A stretch of DNA of 24,685 nt from UBA5738 sp049641805 (GCA_049641805.1 JBARNX010000030.1:1-24685), one strand, 5' to 3'; numbered from the stretch's first letter, positions 14,796 through 22,427 are shown. Numbers and translations: made by a program. The notes: a model not told the origin generated them from the sequence alone.

Positions 14796-15548
14796 ATGAA
14801 TCGCACTCTCAAAATTTTGTCAGTGTTGGTGTTGTCCGCGGTTGTTGGCGTAGGTCTTTTTATGTGGTGGAAAAGCGATGTGGATTTTTGCCTTCAATCG
14901 CAAACTTATTACAATAATGTTACGATACTCAAAGGAAATTTTGACCGCAGCTGCACCGCCGATTTCGATTGCGTAAAACTTTCGTCCAAATGCGTTAGCA
15001 ACAACAAAGAAAACGCGGACACCCTTGCTTATGGCCAATATTTGTCAAAACATTGCGCGGCCATCAACAATCTTTGCGATAATCTTAATGAGTTTATCCG
15101 CCGGATTACGAAACGACCAAGCCCGCTCGGCGGCACCGACGCGCCTTTTATTTGTTTGTGCGAAAACAACGAGTGCGTTGGCGCGACATCGTTCAAAGAT
15201 GCAATGTGTACTCAGCCGCGGTTGGAAGATTGCGACAGGCAAAAAGTTAAAATTACCGGCACTGTCATGGGGTCAAAAGGCGGCTATTATTTGTGCGATA
15301 TAGAAAACCGAAAAGTTGAATATGGCTGGTTTTTTCCCGAAAAATGCATTGCCATAGACGATGGCAAAGCCGCTAACTTGAGCGGTGCCAACGGAAAAAA
15401 AATTGAAATCATGGGGACAATCACAGCTTCCGACGGAAAAAAATGCAACGAAAACAAAGAATATCCCGAACAATGCGCCGGCGAATACCATATTACCGGA
15501 ATCCAAACCGAATATTGGACATTATTGCCGGAAAAAATAACTCCATGA
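14796..15548 (+). CDS. membrane-anchored Cys-rich extracytoplasmic protein
   Basis: 250 residues. An uncleaved-looking N-terminal anchor (about 6-25, LKILSVLVLSAVVGVGLFMWW) is followed by an exported domain with many cysteines, for instance C32, C53, C59, C67 and a CxCENNECVG motif near 120-127, suggesting disulfides. The second half (about 150-245) has two similar strands KVKITGTVMGS and KKIEIMGTITAS with GYYLCDI and CAGEYHITGI between, perhaps an OB-like or beta-barrel fold. Family not recognised. Its stop overlaps the start of the YbaK-domain gene (ATGA), so both are made from one mRNA. Confidence 0.75.
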   Translation: MNRTLKILSVLVLSAVVGVGLFMWWKSDVDFCLQSQTYYNNVTILKGNFDRSCTADFDCVKLSSKCVSNNKENADTLAYGQYLSKHCAAINNLCDNLNEFIRRITKRPSPLGGTDAPFICLCENNECVGATSFKDAMCTQPRLEDCDRQKVKITGTVMGSKGGYYLCDIENRKVEYGWFFPEKCIAIDDGKAANLSGANGKKIEIMGTITASDGKKCNENKEYPEQCAGEYHITGIQTEYWTLLPEKITP

Positions 15549-16129
15549 AAAATCAAACAATAAAAATTCCCAAAAAGGTGGAGAGGTTCTTAGCGGAAGT
15601 TGGCGCAAAATACGAATTGATCGGGCATCGCACAGTCTACACCGCATTTGACAAGGCGGCGACTTTGAAAATAAAGACAAACGCGATCGCCAAAGTTTTA
15701 GTGGTTAAAATTGACGGAGGATTGGCAATGGCGGTTATTGGCGGGGACAAGAATTTGGATATGGACAAGCTGATGAAGTTAGCCCGCCCGAAAGGGCGAG
15801 GTTCGCTTGAGGCGACAAAATCCAAGAAGATTGATTTTTCCAAAGAGAAAATTATTGGCGAAGCGTTCAAGGGCATTGACCCGGGCGCGGTCCCGCCATT
15901 CGCCGGATTGTGGAATTTGAAAGTCTTTTGCGACAAGAAATTGCTTGAGTCGCCCAAAATCATTATTTCTGCGGGCGCTTATGAAACATCAATAAAAATC
16001 GCTCCCGGGGCGTTTAAAAAAATCAATCCGGAAATGACAATCGGCAGTTTTTCCATCTCCAAGCCCAAACCAAAAACAAAGCCCGAAAAGAAAACCGCCA
16101 AGCCCGCCTTGAAAAAAAGAAAGAAATAG
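15545..16129 (+). CDS. YbaK/EbsC-type aminoacyl-tRNA editing-domain protein
   Basis: 194 residues from ATG 15545, which overlaps the previous stop codon by 4 nt; an in-frame upstream extension to 15443 overlaps that gene and is rejected. The core (about 10-165) matches the YbaK/ProX editing fold: YELIGHRTVYTAFDKAATL, a KVLVVKIDGGLAMAVIGGDK segment containing the conserved lysine, and PGAVPPFAGLWN. Such proteins hydrolyse mischarged tRNAs such as Cys-tRNA-Pro. A basic, proline-rich tail (KPKPKTKPEKKTAKPALKK) of about 30 residues may bind RNA. tRNA-Ile follows after 19 nt. Confidence 0.88.
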   Translation: MKNQTIKIPKKVERFLAEVGAKYELIGHRTVYTAFDKAATLKIKTNAIAKVLVVKIDGGLAMAVIGGDKNLDMDKLMKLARPKGRGSLEATKSKKIDFSKEKIIGEAFKGIDPGAVPPFAGLWNLKVFCDKKLLESPKIIISAGAYETSIKIAPGAFKKINPEMTIGSFSISKPKPKTKPEKKTAKPALKKRKK

Positions 16130-16148
16130 GGTATAAATAGTTTGTTGC

Positions 16149-16220
16149 GGGCGATTAGTTCAGTAGTAGAACGCTGTCCTGATAAGACAGAGGTCAAAGG
16201 TGCGATCCCTTTATCGCCCA
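16149..16220 (+). tRNA. tRNA-Ile (GAT)
   Basis: 72 nt, all stems pair: acceptor GGGCGAT/ATCGCCC, D stem GTTC/GAAC, anticodon stem CTGTC/GACAG with loop CTGATAA (anticodon GAT), T stem AAAGG/CCTTT. CCA is not encoded (next bases CATT). The D loop is 7 nt (AGTAGTA) without adjacent G18-G19, and the T loop is TGCGATC with G where T55 is expected. Confidence 0.93.
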
Positions 16221-16225
16221 CATTC

Positions 16226-16251
16226 AAAAAATTCCGGAAACGGGATTTTTT
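16226..16251. terminator. bidirectional terminator between tRNA-Ile and the MFS gene
   Basis: 11-bp stem (16226-16236 with 16241-16251, one G-U) around a GAAA tetraloop, with A6 and T6 flanks. Confidence 0.85.
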
Positions 16252-16270
16252 ATTTTAGAACCATCACGAT

Positions 16271-17575
16271 TTATTGGTGTCTCAATTTTAAAACTAGAAA
16301 ACCGGCGATCAGGCATAGAATACCGGCAAGAATGAATGAGTTAGCGTAACTTCCGGCTTCCACCAATTTGACGATTGTTTTCCCTGCGGTATCAGCGGTT
16401 TCATAAGGTATGTCCCGAACCGCGGATAAGAGTTTCGGCGCCAACCACGGGCCGAGCAGGCCGCCCGCGCCGTAAGCGGTGAACATTAGGCCGTAATTGG
16501 CGCCGATGTTTTTGGAACCGAAATAATCCGCGGTGATCGCCGGGTAAAGCGCCAGAAATCCGCCAAAACAAAACCCGATGATTGACGCAACTCCGGCAAA
16601 ACTCCAAAAACTATTCAAACTCCCAAGGATCAATAAAGCTGCGCCGCAAAACGCGAATATCGTCATCAGTGTTTTTTCCCGACCATACTTGTCGGAAATC
16701 CGGCCCCAAATAATCCGGCCCAAACTGTTCAATATCGAAACTATCATTACGACTAACGCTCCTTGGGTTAAAATTCGTGCGAACGAAAAACTCGAGACAA
16801 TATCGGCAGCATTGGCCGCCCCGGCCAATGCTTGCGCCTGCCAAATGGTGACCAGGTTCATTATAACAAGCAAACCCGCGACGCAACCAATAAAATAGGT
16901 TAACCATAAAATCCAAAACTGCCGCGTTTTTATCATTTCTTTGGCGGCATAATCGGTTTTTATTATACCAAGGCTGGCTTGGCGCAAAGGCGGATTCCAA
17001 CCCGGCGGGCAATAGTCCGCGCGCGGCAACCGCATTAATTGCGCGCCGATAATTATGGCCAAAAAATATATCAAGCCCAAATAAAACAGCGTTGCCATTA
17101 CTCCAATCGTTGAAATAAAATATCCGGCCAGCGGCGCGAACACCAAGCCGCCCGCGCCAAAACCCGCCACCGCCAAACCGGTGATCAAGCCGCGCTTATC
17201 GGGAAACCATTTCACGCAAGTGGCGATTGGACAAACATAGGCCGCGCCAATCCCGCAACCGGAGATTCCGAAACCGAGAACAAATTGGAAAAGCGTGTGC
17301 GCTTTAGCCGCGATATACATTCCCAGCAACAGCAATAGCCCGCCCGCGATGGAAATTTTTTTGGGCCCGAATTTATCCTGAAACCTGCCCGCCGCAATCA
17401 TTGATAGGGCTTCGGCCGCCAGCAGTATTTGCGCCGGCAAAGCCAGATCGGTTGCCGACCAACCCGGAAAATGCGCCTTCAGCGCCGGCTTGAAAATACT
17501 GTAGATATAGATCGCGCCCAAACTCACCTGGATCAAAAGCGCCCCCAAAACCACCAGCCAGCGATTATGTTTCAT
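16271..17575 (-). CDS. MFS transporter, OFA (oxalate/formate antiporter-like) type
   Basis: 434 residues with about twelve hydrophobic helices. The N-terminus (RWLVVLGALLIQVSLGAIYIYSIF) and the loop-2 motif GRFQDKFGPKKISIAGG (about 63-79) are typical of OFA-family carriers, as is AYVCPIATCVKWFPDKRGLITGLAVAGFGAGG (about 112-143). The second-half motif WGRISDKYGREKTL is also present. OFA members move small carboxylates such as oxalate, formate or lactate; the substrate here is not known. It is a single-gene unit on the minus strand, flanked by a tRNA on each side. Confidence 0.92.
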   Translation of the reverse strand: MKHNRWLVVLGALLIQVSLGAIYIYSIFKPALKAHFPGWSATDLALPAQILLAAEALSMIAAGRFQDKFGPKKISIAGGLLLLLGMYIAAKAHTLFQFVLGFGISGCGIGAAYVCPIATCVKWFPDKRGLITGLAVAGFGAGGLVFAPLAGYFISTIGVMATLFYLGLIYFLAIIIGAQLMRLPRADYCPPGWNPPLRQASLGIIKTDYAAKEMIKTRQFWILWLTYFIGCVAGLLVIMNLVTIWQAQALAGAANAADIVSSFSFARILTQGALVVMIVSILNSLGRIIWGRISDKYGREKTLMTIFAFCGAALLILGSLNSFWSFAGVASIIGFCFGGFLALYPAITADYFGSKNIGANYGLMFTAYGAGGLLGPWLAPKLLSAVRDIPYETADTAGKTIVKLVEAGSYANSFILAGILCLIAGFLVLKLRHQ

Positions 17576-17630
17576 AATTTTTTGTTATTAGGCCATTCTA
17601 TCAAACCCCGCCATTAAAGCAATTGCATTT

Positions 17631-17671
17631 AAAGGGTCTAACCTTCGTGTAATCGCAAAGGTTAAACCCTG
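17631..17671 (+). repeat. GGGTCTA palindromic repeat, copy D
   Basis: AAAGGGTCTA-ACCTTCGTGTAATCGCAAAGGT-TAAACCCTG, a slightly decayed family member between the MFS gene start and tRNA-Ala. Preceded by TTGCATTT as copy A is. Confidence 0.75.
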
Positions 17672-17732
17672 GTAAGAAATTTAATTTTGCATTGCATTTT
17701 ACCTCTTTTTTGCTATTGTATATTCGTAATCC

Positions 17733-17808
17733 GGGCCTTTAGCTCAGTTGGTAGAGCGCCTCATTTGCAATGAGGAGGTCAGCGGTTCGAATCCGCTAAG
17801 GTCCACCA
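17733..17808 (+). tRNA. tRNA-Ala (TGC)
   Basis: 76 nt with CCA encoded. Acceptor GGGCCTT/AAGGTCC, D loop AGTTGGTA, anticodon stem CCTCA/TGAGG with loop TTTGCAA (anticodon TGC), T arm AGCGG-TTCGAAT-CCGCT. Fully canonical, in contrast with the tRNA-Ile of this window. Confidence 0.97.
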
Positions 17809-17832
17809 AGGTTTTCAAAACAATAAGAAGAT

Positions 17833-17899
17833 CGGGAACTTGAATCTTATTCCCGCAAAGGTCTGGCTTTCAATAATGAGAGGAGCGGGTTTTTGTTTT
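17833..17899 (+). terminator. possible terminator after tRNA-Ala
   Basis: CCCGC (17852-17856) can pair with GCGGG (17885-17889) before TTTTTG, over a long loop; CGGGAA/TTCCCG (17833-17838/17850-17855) is a competing hairpin. The remainder of the gap to 17985 shows nothing clear. Confidence 0.4.
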
Positions 17900-17985
17900 G
17901 CATTTGCCCCAAATCAACTGCGCAACCTTTGCTCTGTAATTTTATTCCATAATAATACTAATGAGCCGGTAAACAATTATCAACA

Positions 17986-18018
17986 TTGCAAAATTATCAG
18001 GGGGTAGTAAAATATAAT
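17986..18018 (+). promoter_or_regulatory. predicted promoter of the surface-protein gene
   Basis: TTGCAA (17986-17991) with TAAAAT (18008-18013, spacer 16) overlapping a TATAAT (18013-18018). Confidence 0.5.
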
Positions 18019-18148
18019 GGAACACGCGAATCTGAAAATGATCCACATTGCCGCAATAAGCGTATGGTCGACCGCGCTTAACCGATAAAATAATAATCTC
18101 AGACCGCCGGTAACCCTCCGGTTTTGGCGTTCTGCGGGTAAATAAAAA
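18019..18148 (+). other. structured 5' leader of the surface-protein gene
   Basis: About 125 nt without ORF. Hairpins: ATTG-CCG-CAAT (around 18047-18057), TAAGCG...CGCTTA (18057-18081) enclosing the palindrome GGTCGACC, and a branched block around 18103-18140 built from ACCGC/GCGGGT, CGCC/GGCG and CCGG/CCGG. It ends 8 nt before the ATG with no SD. It does not match riboswitch consensus sequences that I remember. Confidence 0.45.
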
Positions 18149-20230
18149 ATGAAAAAAAACAATAAGGTTTTAACAGTTACATTAATCATTGCGCTTATAT
18201 TTGGCATGGCCGGATCAACCGCAACATTTGCGGCGACGGATCCGGGATTGGGAGCGGCCGCAACCTTTTCCATTATCGCCCAAACGGCGATTACCGGAAC
18301 AGGTACTATTTCCGGGGATGTTGGATTAAACAGCACCGGCGCCGGCATTACCGCGTTAACCGCGGAAAGCGTGGGCGGCACGATATACTCTACCGACGGG
18401 GTTGCGCCGGGTTTGGCAATCATAAACCCCGCCGTTCAGGCGGACCTTTCTACCGCGAACGGCAACCTCTCCAGCCAAGCTTCAACCGCCAGCATCGGCC
18501 CCGCTCTTGACGGTTTGGTTCTCACTCCCGGGGTCTATGATATCGGCGCCGGACAACTTAACGGAGGCTCGCTCACTCTCAACGGACAAGGAATATATAT
18601 TTTAAGAGCATCAAGCGAGCTGACATCCTCCGGCTCGGTTATTTTAACCAATGGCGCGCGAGCTTGCGATGTATATTGGCAAGTTAATTCTCTTGCGACC
18701 ATCAGCAGCGGTTCGTTTGCGGGAACAATCATCGCCGGAACCGGCATTCATTTCGGCGCCGGCGCGACTTTGGACGGAAGAGCTTTGGCGTTGGGAGGCG
18801 ATGTGACGCTGATCAACAATAATATTTCCGGACCGACATGCGCGGCCCCCTCCGTTCCTCCTTCGGCCTCCGCCACTCTTCATATCGTCAAGACGGTGGT
18901 CAACGACAACGGTGGCACGGCGGTTGCCGCTGATTTCACGATCAACGCTAGCGGCACAAATGTTTCTTCAAGTTCCTTTGCCGGTTCTGAATCCGGCACG
19001 GATATTACGCTGGATGCCGGTTCTTATGAGATAACGGAGCCAATTGTTCCCGCCGGTTATTTGGAATCCGGTTCCGGCGATTGCTCGGGAACGATCGCGG
19101 CCGGCGAAACCAAGACTTGCACCATCACCAACGACGATGTCGCACCGCAGTTGATTGTGAATAAAATTGTCGTCAACGACAACAGCGGCACTAAAGTTAT
19201 TTCTGATTTTCCGCTCTTTATTGACGGCAACAGCGTCGCATCGGGAGTCGCCAACACAATCGCAACAGGATCGCACACGGTCTCCGAAACTTCCGGCTCC
19301 GGCTACACGGCGATTATCAGCGGCGATTGCGCCGCCGACGGCACGATCGCTCTTGCGCTGGGCGAGGTAAAGACTTGCACCATCACCAACAATGATATCG
19401 CGCCGGTGGCTTCGAGTCCGTCGGGCGGCGGTTCCTATTCCGCTCCCGTTCCGCCCCTTATCGATGTGCTAAAAGTGCCAAGTCCTTTGGCTTTGCCGAA
19501 CGGTTCCGGCACGGTAAAATACACTTACACGCTCCGCAATATCGGAACGGTTTCCGTTGGCAATGTGACAATGGCGGGCGATACTTGCTCTCCCATAACT
19601 TTGATTTCCGGCGACACCAATGGCAACGCCAAGCTTGATGTTAATGAAATATGGACATACACCTGCTCGGCAACGCTTTCAAAAACCCACACGAATATCG
19701 TCACCGCCACCGGATGGGCCAACGGCATAAGCGCGACCGATATCGCCAGCGCCACGGTCGTTGTCGGCGTTCCGGTGGTGCCGCCGCTGATCCATGTAAC
19801 AAAAGTTCCCAATCCGCTCGTGTTATCCGCCGGTGGCGGAATGGTAACCTATACCAATAAAGTTACCAACCCGGGAACGGTCGCGTTAAGCAATATTCGC
19901 CTCACTGATGATAAATGCAGTCCGGTGAAATATATTTCCGGCGACACCAATGGCGATTCAAAACTTGACACCACCGAGACATGGACATATGTCTGTCAAA
20001 CAAAAATCACCTCAACCACGGTGAACACCGTCAGTGCCAGCGGAGACGCCAACGGTCTGACCGCCAGAGACTTCGCGATCGCCACCGTTGTTGCGACTGC
20101 TGTTCCCAAATTGCCGAACACCGGGCTTTCTTCCGGCAAAGATAATACTCCCTGGAATATTATTATACCGGCGGGTATCTTGACGATTTTAACCTCTCTC
20201 TGTCTCGTTCGAAGAAGGCAAACCAATTAG
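18149..20230 (+). CDS. LPNTG-anchored surface protein with DUF3494 ice-binding-like domain
   Basis: 693 residues. Signal peptide 1-29 (cut after TFAA). Residues 30-230 form a DUF3494 / ice-binding-like beta-solenoid, seen in LTPGVYDIGAG, GQGIYILRA, NGARACDVYWQVNSLATI and GSFAGTIIAGTGIHFG. Then two SpaA/prealbumin-like beta repeats (about 243-330 and 335-416), each starting hIVK/IVNKxVVNDN and ending KTCTITN-D, and two DUF11-like repeats (about 437-539 and 547-649), each with a DTNGxxKLD EF-hand-like calcium loop (489-500, 599-610). The end is LPNTG (655-659), a membrane helix and RRRQTN: a classic sortase sorting signal. Likely an adhesin, for host or ice/particle attachment by inference. The sortase gene follows. 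Confidence 0.92.
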   Translation: MKKNNKVLTVTLIIALIFGMAGSTATFAATDPGLGAAATFSIIAQTAITGTGTISGDVGLNSTGAGITALTAESVGGTIYSTDGVAPGLAIINPAVQADLSTANGNLSSQASTASIGPALDGLVLTPGVYDIGAGQLNGGSLTLNGQGIYILRASSELTSSGSVILTNGARACDVYWQVNSLATISSGSFAGTIIAGTGIHFGAGATLDGRALALGGDVTLINNNISGPTCAAPSVPPSASATLHIVKTVVNDNGGTAVAADFTINASGTNVSSSSFAGSESGTDITLDAGSYEITEPIVPAGYLESGSGDCSGTIAAGETKTCTITNDDVAPQLIVNKIVVNDNSGTKVISDFPLFIDGNSVASGVANTIATGSHTVSETSGSGYTAIISGDCAADGTIALALGEVKTCTITNNDIAPVASSPSGGGSYSAPVPPLIDVLKVPSPLALPNGSGTVKYTYTLRNIGTVSVGNVTMAGDTCSPITLISGDTNGNAKLDVNEIWTYTCSATLSKTHTNIVTATGWANGISATDIASATVVVGVPVVPPLIHVTKVPNPLVLSAGGGMVTYTNKVTNPGTVALSNIRLTDDKCSPVKYISGDTNGDSKLDTTETWTYVCQTKITSTTVNTVSASGDANGLTARDFAIATVVATAVPKLPNTGLSSGKDNTPWNIIIPAGILTILTSLCLVRRRQTN

Positions 20231-20253
20231 AAAATATTGCGAAGAATGGCCAA

Positions 20254-20287
20254 GCAAATCCCAGACAAGTTCCTGTCTGGGATTTGC
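20254..20287 (+). terminator. strong hairpin between adhesin and sortase
   Basis: A perfect 14-bp stem (20254-20267 with 20274-20287) with a 6-nt loop, without T run. It could stabilise the adhesin mRNA end or partly terminate, so that the substrate is made in excess of the enzyme. Confidence 0.6.
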
Positions 20288-20322
20288 GGTCATTGAGATT
20301 TTTTAATCAACGAGTCTAATAT

Positions 20323-20934
20323 ATGCGTCCAAAGATCTCATCAAAACGAGCAACAACCATCGCCGCCCTCGCGGGGCTTGCCGTTTTTGCGGCTATTCTT
20401 CTGCCCTTTATTCCCAAAAGCTCAATGCGGGACGGTTCGGCATCGCTCGTTGAAAATGCCCCCATTCTCTCAAACCAAGAACAAGCAATTGCCGGATTGC
20501 CGGCGCGCCTTAGAATTCCGATAATTCATATTGATTCGGCCGTTATCCCAATGGGGCTAACCCCCGACGGGGCGATGGAAGTGCCGAAAAACCCTGTTGA
20601 AGTGGCATGGTTTAATCTCGGATCGCGTCCCGGAGAATCTGGCGCCGCCGTTATCGCCGGGCATTACGGCTGGAAAAATAATACGCCGGGGGTATTTGAT
20701 AATCTATATAAATTGGGCATCGGGGATAAGATATTTGTTGAGGATGAGAAAGGAACCACCGCAACTTTCATCGTGCGCGAAACTCGGATATATGGCAAAG
20801 ATGAGGCCGCGCCGGATGTGTTTGGTTCAAGCGACGGCAAGGCGCATCTCAGCCTCGTTACCTGCACGGGAGTTTGGGAAAAAACCGAGGAAACCCGTTC
20901 CGAGCGGCTCGTGGTCTTCGCCGACAAAGAATAG
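20323..20934 (+). CDS. sortase (class E/F-like)
   Basis: 203 residues: N-terminal membrane anchor (about 11-30), then the sortase beta-barrel from RLRIPIIHIDSAVIPMGL. Catalytic triad visible as H114 in VIAGHYGW, C181 in LVTCTGVW and R195 in RLVVFA. The sequence LGSRPGESGAAVIAGH and the VFDNLYKLGIGDKIFV segment are typical of class E/F sortases. It cleaves LPxTG-like signals and joins the protein to a surface amine; the LPNTG protein encoded just upstream is the evident substrate. Gap 92 nt with a strong hairpin. No SD. Confidence 0.93.
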   Translation: MRPKISSKRATTIAALAGLAVFAAILLPFIPKSSMRDGSASLVENAPILSNQEQAIAGLPARLRIPIIHIDSAVIPMGLTPDGAMEVPKNPVEVAWFNLGSRPGESGAAVIAGHYGWKNNTPGVFDNLYKLGIGDKIFVEDEKGTTATFIVRETRIYGKDEAAPDVFGSSDGKAHLSLVTCTGVWEKTEETRSERLVVFADKE

Positions 20935-21002
20935 TTTGCGCAATCCATGGCCCAATTATCCGGCAAAAGGTTGCATCATTGCCTTGATAAGTAATAAAGG
21001 AA

Positions 21003-21236
21003 GTGGATTCAATTTCAGGCGCCGACATCCTTGAAAAAGTTATCAAAGCATCGGTACGCAAGTTGGAAATTAAATACAGCAACTTGCTGGGCGTGGCGCA
21101 AACAATAATCGGCACAATAATCAACGGTTTCGTGAGAATGTTCGCGCTCGCGTTCGGATTGGCATTCGGCCTGGGCGGCAAAAACGCCGCCGCGGAAGCG
21201 ATCAAAAATTTGAAAGACAAACTCTCCGAAAAATAA
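21003..21236 (+). pseudogene. remnant of a conserved-TM-helix (MscS-like) membrane protein
   Basis: 77 codons from a GTG. The end FVRMFALAFGLAFGLGGKNAAAEAIKNLKDKL is the typical C-terminus of 'conserved TM helix' proteins related to the N-terminal part of small mechanosensitive channels, which are normally 200 residues or more with several helices. Here the N-terminal helices are missing, and the segment between NLLGV and the last helix looks shortened. A strong terminator follows. It may be a minimal one-helix protein, but a truncated gene is more likely. Confidence 0.6.
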
Positions 21237-21245
21237 TGTTTTCAT

Positions 21246-21276
21246 AAAAAATGCTCCGCAAACTGGAGCGTTTTTT
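21246..21276. terminator. bidirectional terminator between 21003 remnant and cysteine synthase 1
   Basis: Stem of 12 pairs (21246-21257 with 21265-21276, one T-G pair) around a 7-nt loop, flanked by A6 and T6. Confidence 0.85.
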
Positions 21277-21290
21277 ATGATTAAATGATT

Positions 21291-22196
21291 TTACATCTTG
21301 AATATTTCCGTGGAAAGATATTGTTCGCCCCGGTCCGGAAAGATCGTAACAATCGTGCCGCTTTTGGCCTTTCGCGCGTATTGCCGCGCCACCACCAGTG
21401 CCGCACCGGAGCTGATGCCGGCAAAAATACCTTCTTCCATGGTTATCCGGCGCGCCATTTCGCCCGCTTCGTTTTCGCCAATCTCGACGATCGTATCAAC
21501 CAAAACCTTGGAATGGTCGGCGCAAGGCGCGTTGGCGGCCAATACCGGCGCGGGCGCGTTAGTTTCGATTGAAGATCCGCTGCTCCATATTCGAGGCTGA
21601 ATGCCGATAACCCGCACTTGCGGATACCGTTCTTTTAATTGCCGCGCGATACCGGAAATCGTACCGCCGGTGCCGATGCAAGAAATGAAATAATCGATCG
21701 GCCCGGGTACCTGGCTGATAATTTCCTTGGCAGTGGTGCGATAATGCGCTTGGCAATTTTCCTTATTGATGTACTGGTTCAAAACCACCAGATTGGAGTC
21801 TTTGGCAACCATTTCGTTAACCATATTGATCGCGCCTTGGCGCCACATTTCGGGTTTAACCAATATAATTTTAGCGCCGAATCCGGCGATAACCCGTCGC
21901 CGTTCTTCGCTGGCGGTTTCGGGTGATACAATAATAGTTTTATAACCCTTGGCCGCGGCCACCATTGCGATTCCCACGCCGGTGTTTCCGTTGGTAATCT
22001 CGATTATCGTTTTATCCTTTGTCAGCCGGCCGGTCTTTTCCGCGTCTTCGATCATTGCCAAAGCCACGCGGTCTTTCATCGAACCGCCGGGATTAAAACC
22101 CTCCAGTTTGGCAAATGTCTTCACTCCGGGATTGGGATTCAGTTTTTTGATTTCCACCAGCGGCGTATTGCCGATAGCGCCTAATATTGTATTCAT
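21291..22196 (-). CDS. cysK: cysteine synthase-like PLP enzyme, copy 1
   Basis: O-acetylserine (or O-phosphoserine) sulfhydrylase family, making L-cysteine from sulfide. 301 residues from ATG 22196 (MNTILGAIGNTPLVEIKKL). PLP lysine K41 in NPGGSMKDR, phosphate loop GTGGTISG (175-182), SSGAA (262-266) and the end FPDRGEQYLST. The substrate loop reads TNGNTG (68-73) where CysK has TSGNTG, so its substrate preference may differ from copy 2. A frame extension to 22307 runs through the attenuator and is rejected. It has its own promoter, Cys leader peptide and terminator, so expression should respond to Cys-tRNA charging. Confidence 0.94.
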   Translation of the reverse strand: MNTILGAIGNTPLVEIKKLNPNPGVKTFAKLEGFNPGGSMKDRVALAMIEDAEKTGRLTKDKTIIEITNGNTGVGIAMVAAAKGYKTIIVSPETASEERRRVIAGFGAKIILVKPEMWRQGAINMVNEMVAKDSNLVVLNQYINKENCQAHYRTTAKEIISQVPGPIDYFISCIGTGGTISGIARQLKERYPQVRVIGIQPRIWSSGSSIETNAPAPVLAANAPCADHSKVLVDTIVEIGENEAGEMARRITMEEGIFAGISSGAALVVARQYARKAKSGTIVTIFPDRGEQYLSTEIFKM

Positions 22197-22213
22197 GTTT
22201 TTATCATTGTAGT

Positions 22214-22239
22214 AAAAACGCCTCCCGGACAGAGAGGCG
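22214..22239 (-). terminator. attenuator hairpin before cysteine synthase 1
   Basis: On the minus strand CGCCTC (22234-22239) pairs with GAGGCG (22219-22224), followed by TTTTT (22214-22218). It ends 17 nt before the start codon, so it must be read through for expression. Its 5' arm can alternatively pair with GGGGGCGG at 22272-22279. Confidence 0.85.
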
Positions 22240-22279
22240 CAGATTGGGTAGCTATAATTACCGACAAAAATCCGCCCCC

Positions 22280-22336
22280 TCAACAGGTGAGAGCAAAACA
22301 AACACAAATCGATTTTTTGCCGGATAAAGTCTTCAT
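22280..22336 (-). CDS. Cys leader peptide of cysteine synthase 1
   Basis: 18 codons, MKTLSGKKSICVCFALTC, with Cys at positions 11, 13 and 18 (the last codon before TGA). It starts about 9 nt after the predicted transcript start and stops next to the segment (22272-22279) that competes with the terminator. A ribosome waiting at Cys codons for charged tRNA-Cys would leave that segment free to form the antiterminator. Its counterpart before copy 2 shares the pattern GKKxxCVC, which argues for selection on the peptide. Inferred role; no SD motif. Confidence 0.8.
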   Translation of the reverse strand: MKTLSGKKSICVCFALTC

Positions 22337-22351
22337 ATTTCTATTATATTA

Positions 22352-22381
22352 ATTCTACCAAGAAAGATTTGATTCTGTCAA
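22352..22381 (-). promoter_or_regulatory. promoter of the cysteine synthase 1 leader
   Basis: TTGACA (22376-22381), 18-nt spacer, TAGAAT (22352-22357) on the minus strand, 46 nt after the stop codon of copy 2. Confidence 0.8.
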
Positions 22382-22427
22382 TGATTGCATGCTTGCTTCG
22401 CGATTCCACCGCACAATTTTTTTGCGG

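Noticed and set aside
15443..15544. 34-codon extension of the YbaK-domain protein
   Set aside because: It overlaps the preceding gene in another frame; the ATGA overlap at 15545 is a better start.
18019..18148. Cyclic-di-GMP or cyclic-di-AMP riboswitch upstream of the adhesin
   Set aside because: The conserved core sequences that I remember for these classes are not present; left as an unknown structured leader.
22197..22307. 37-codon N-terminal extension of cysteine synthase 1
   Set aside because: It runs through the attenuator hairpin; family alignment starts at MNTILGAIGNTPLVEI (22196).
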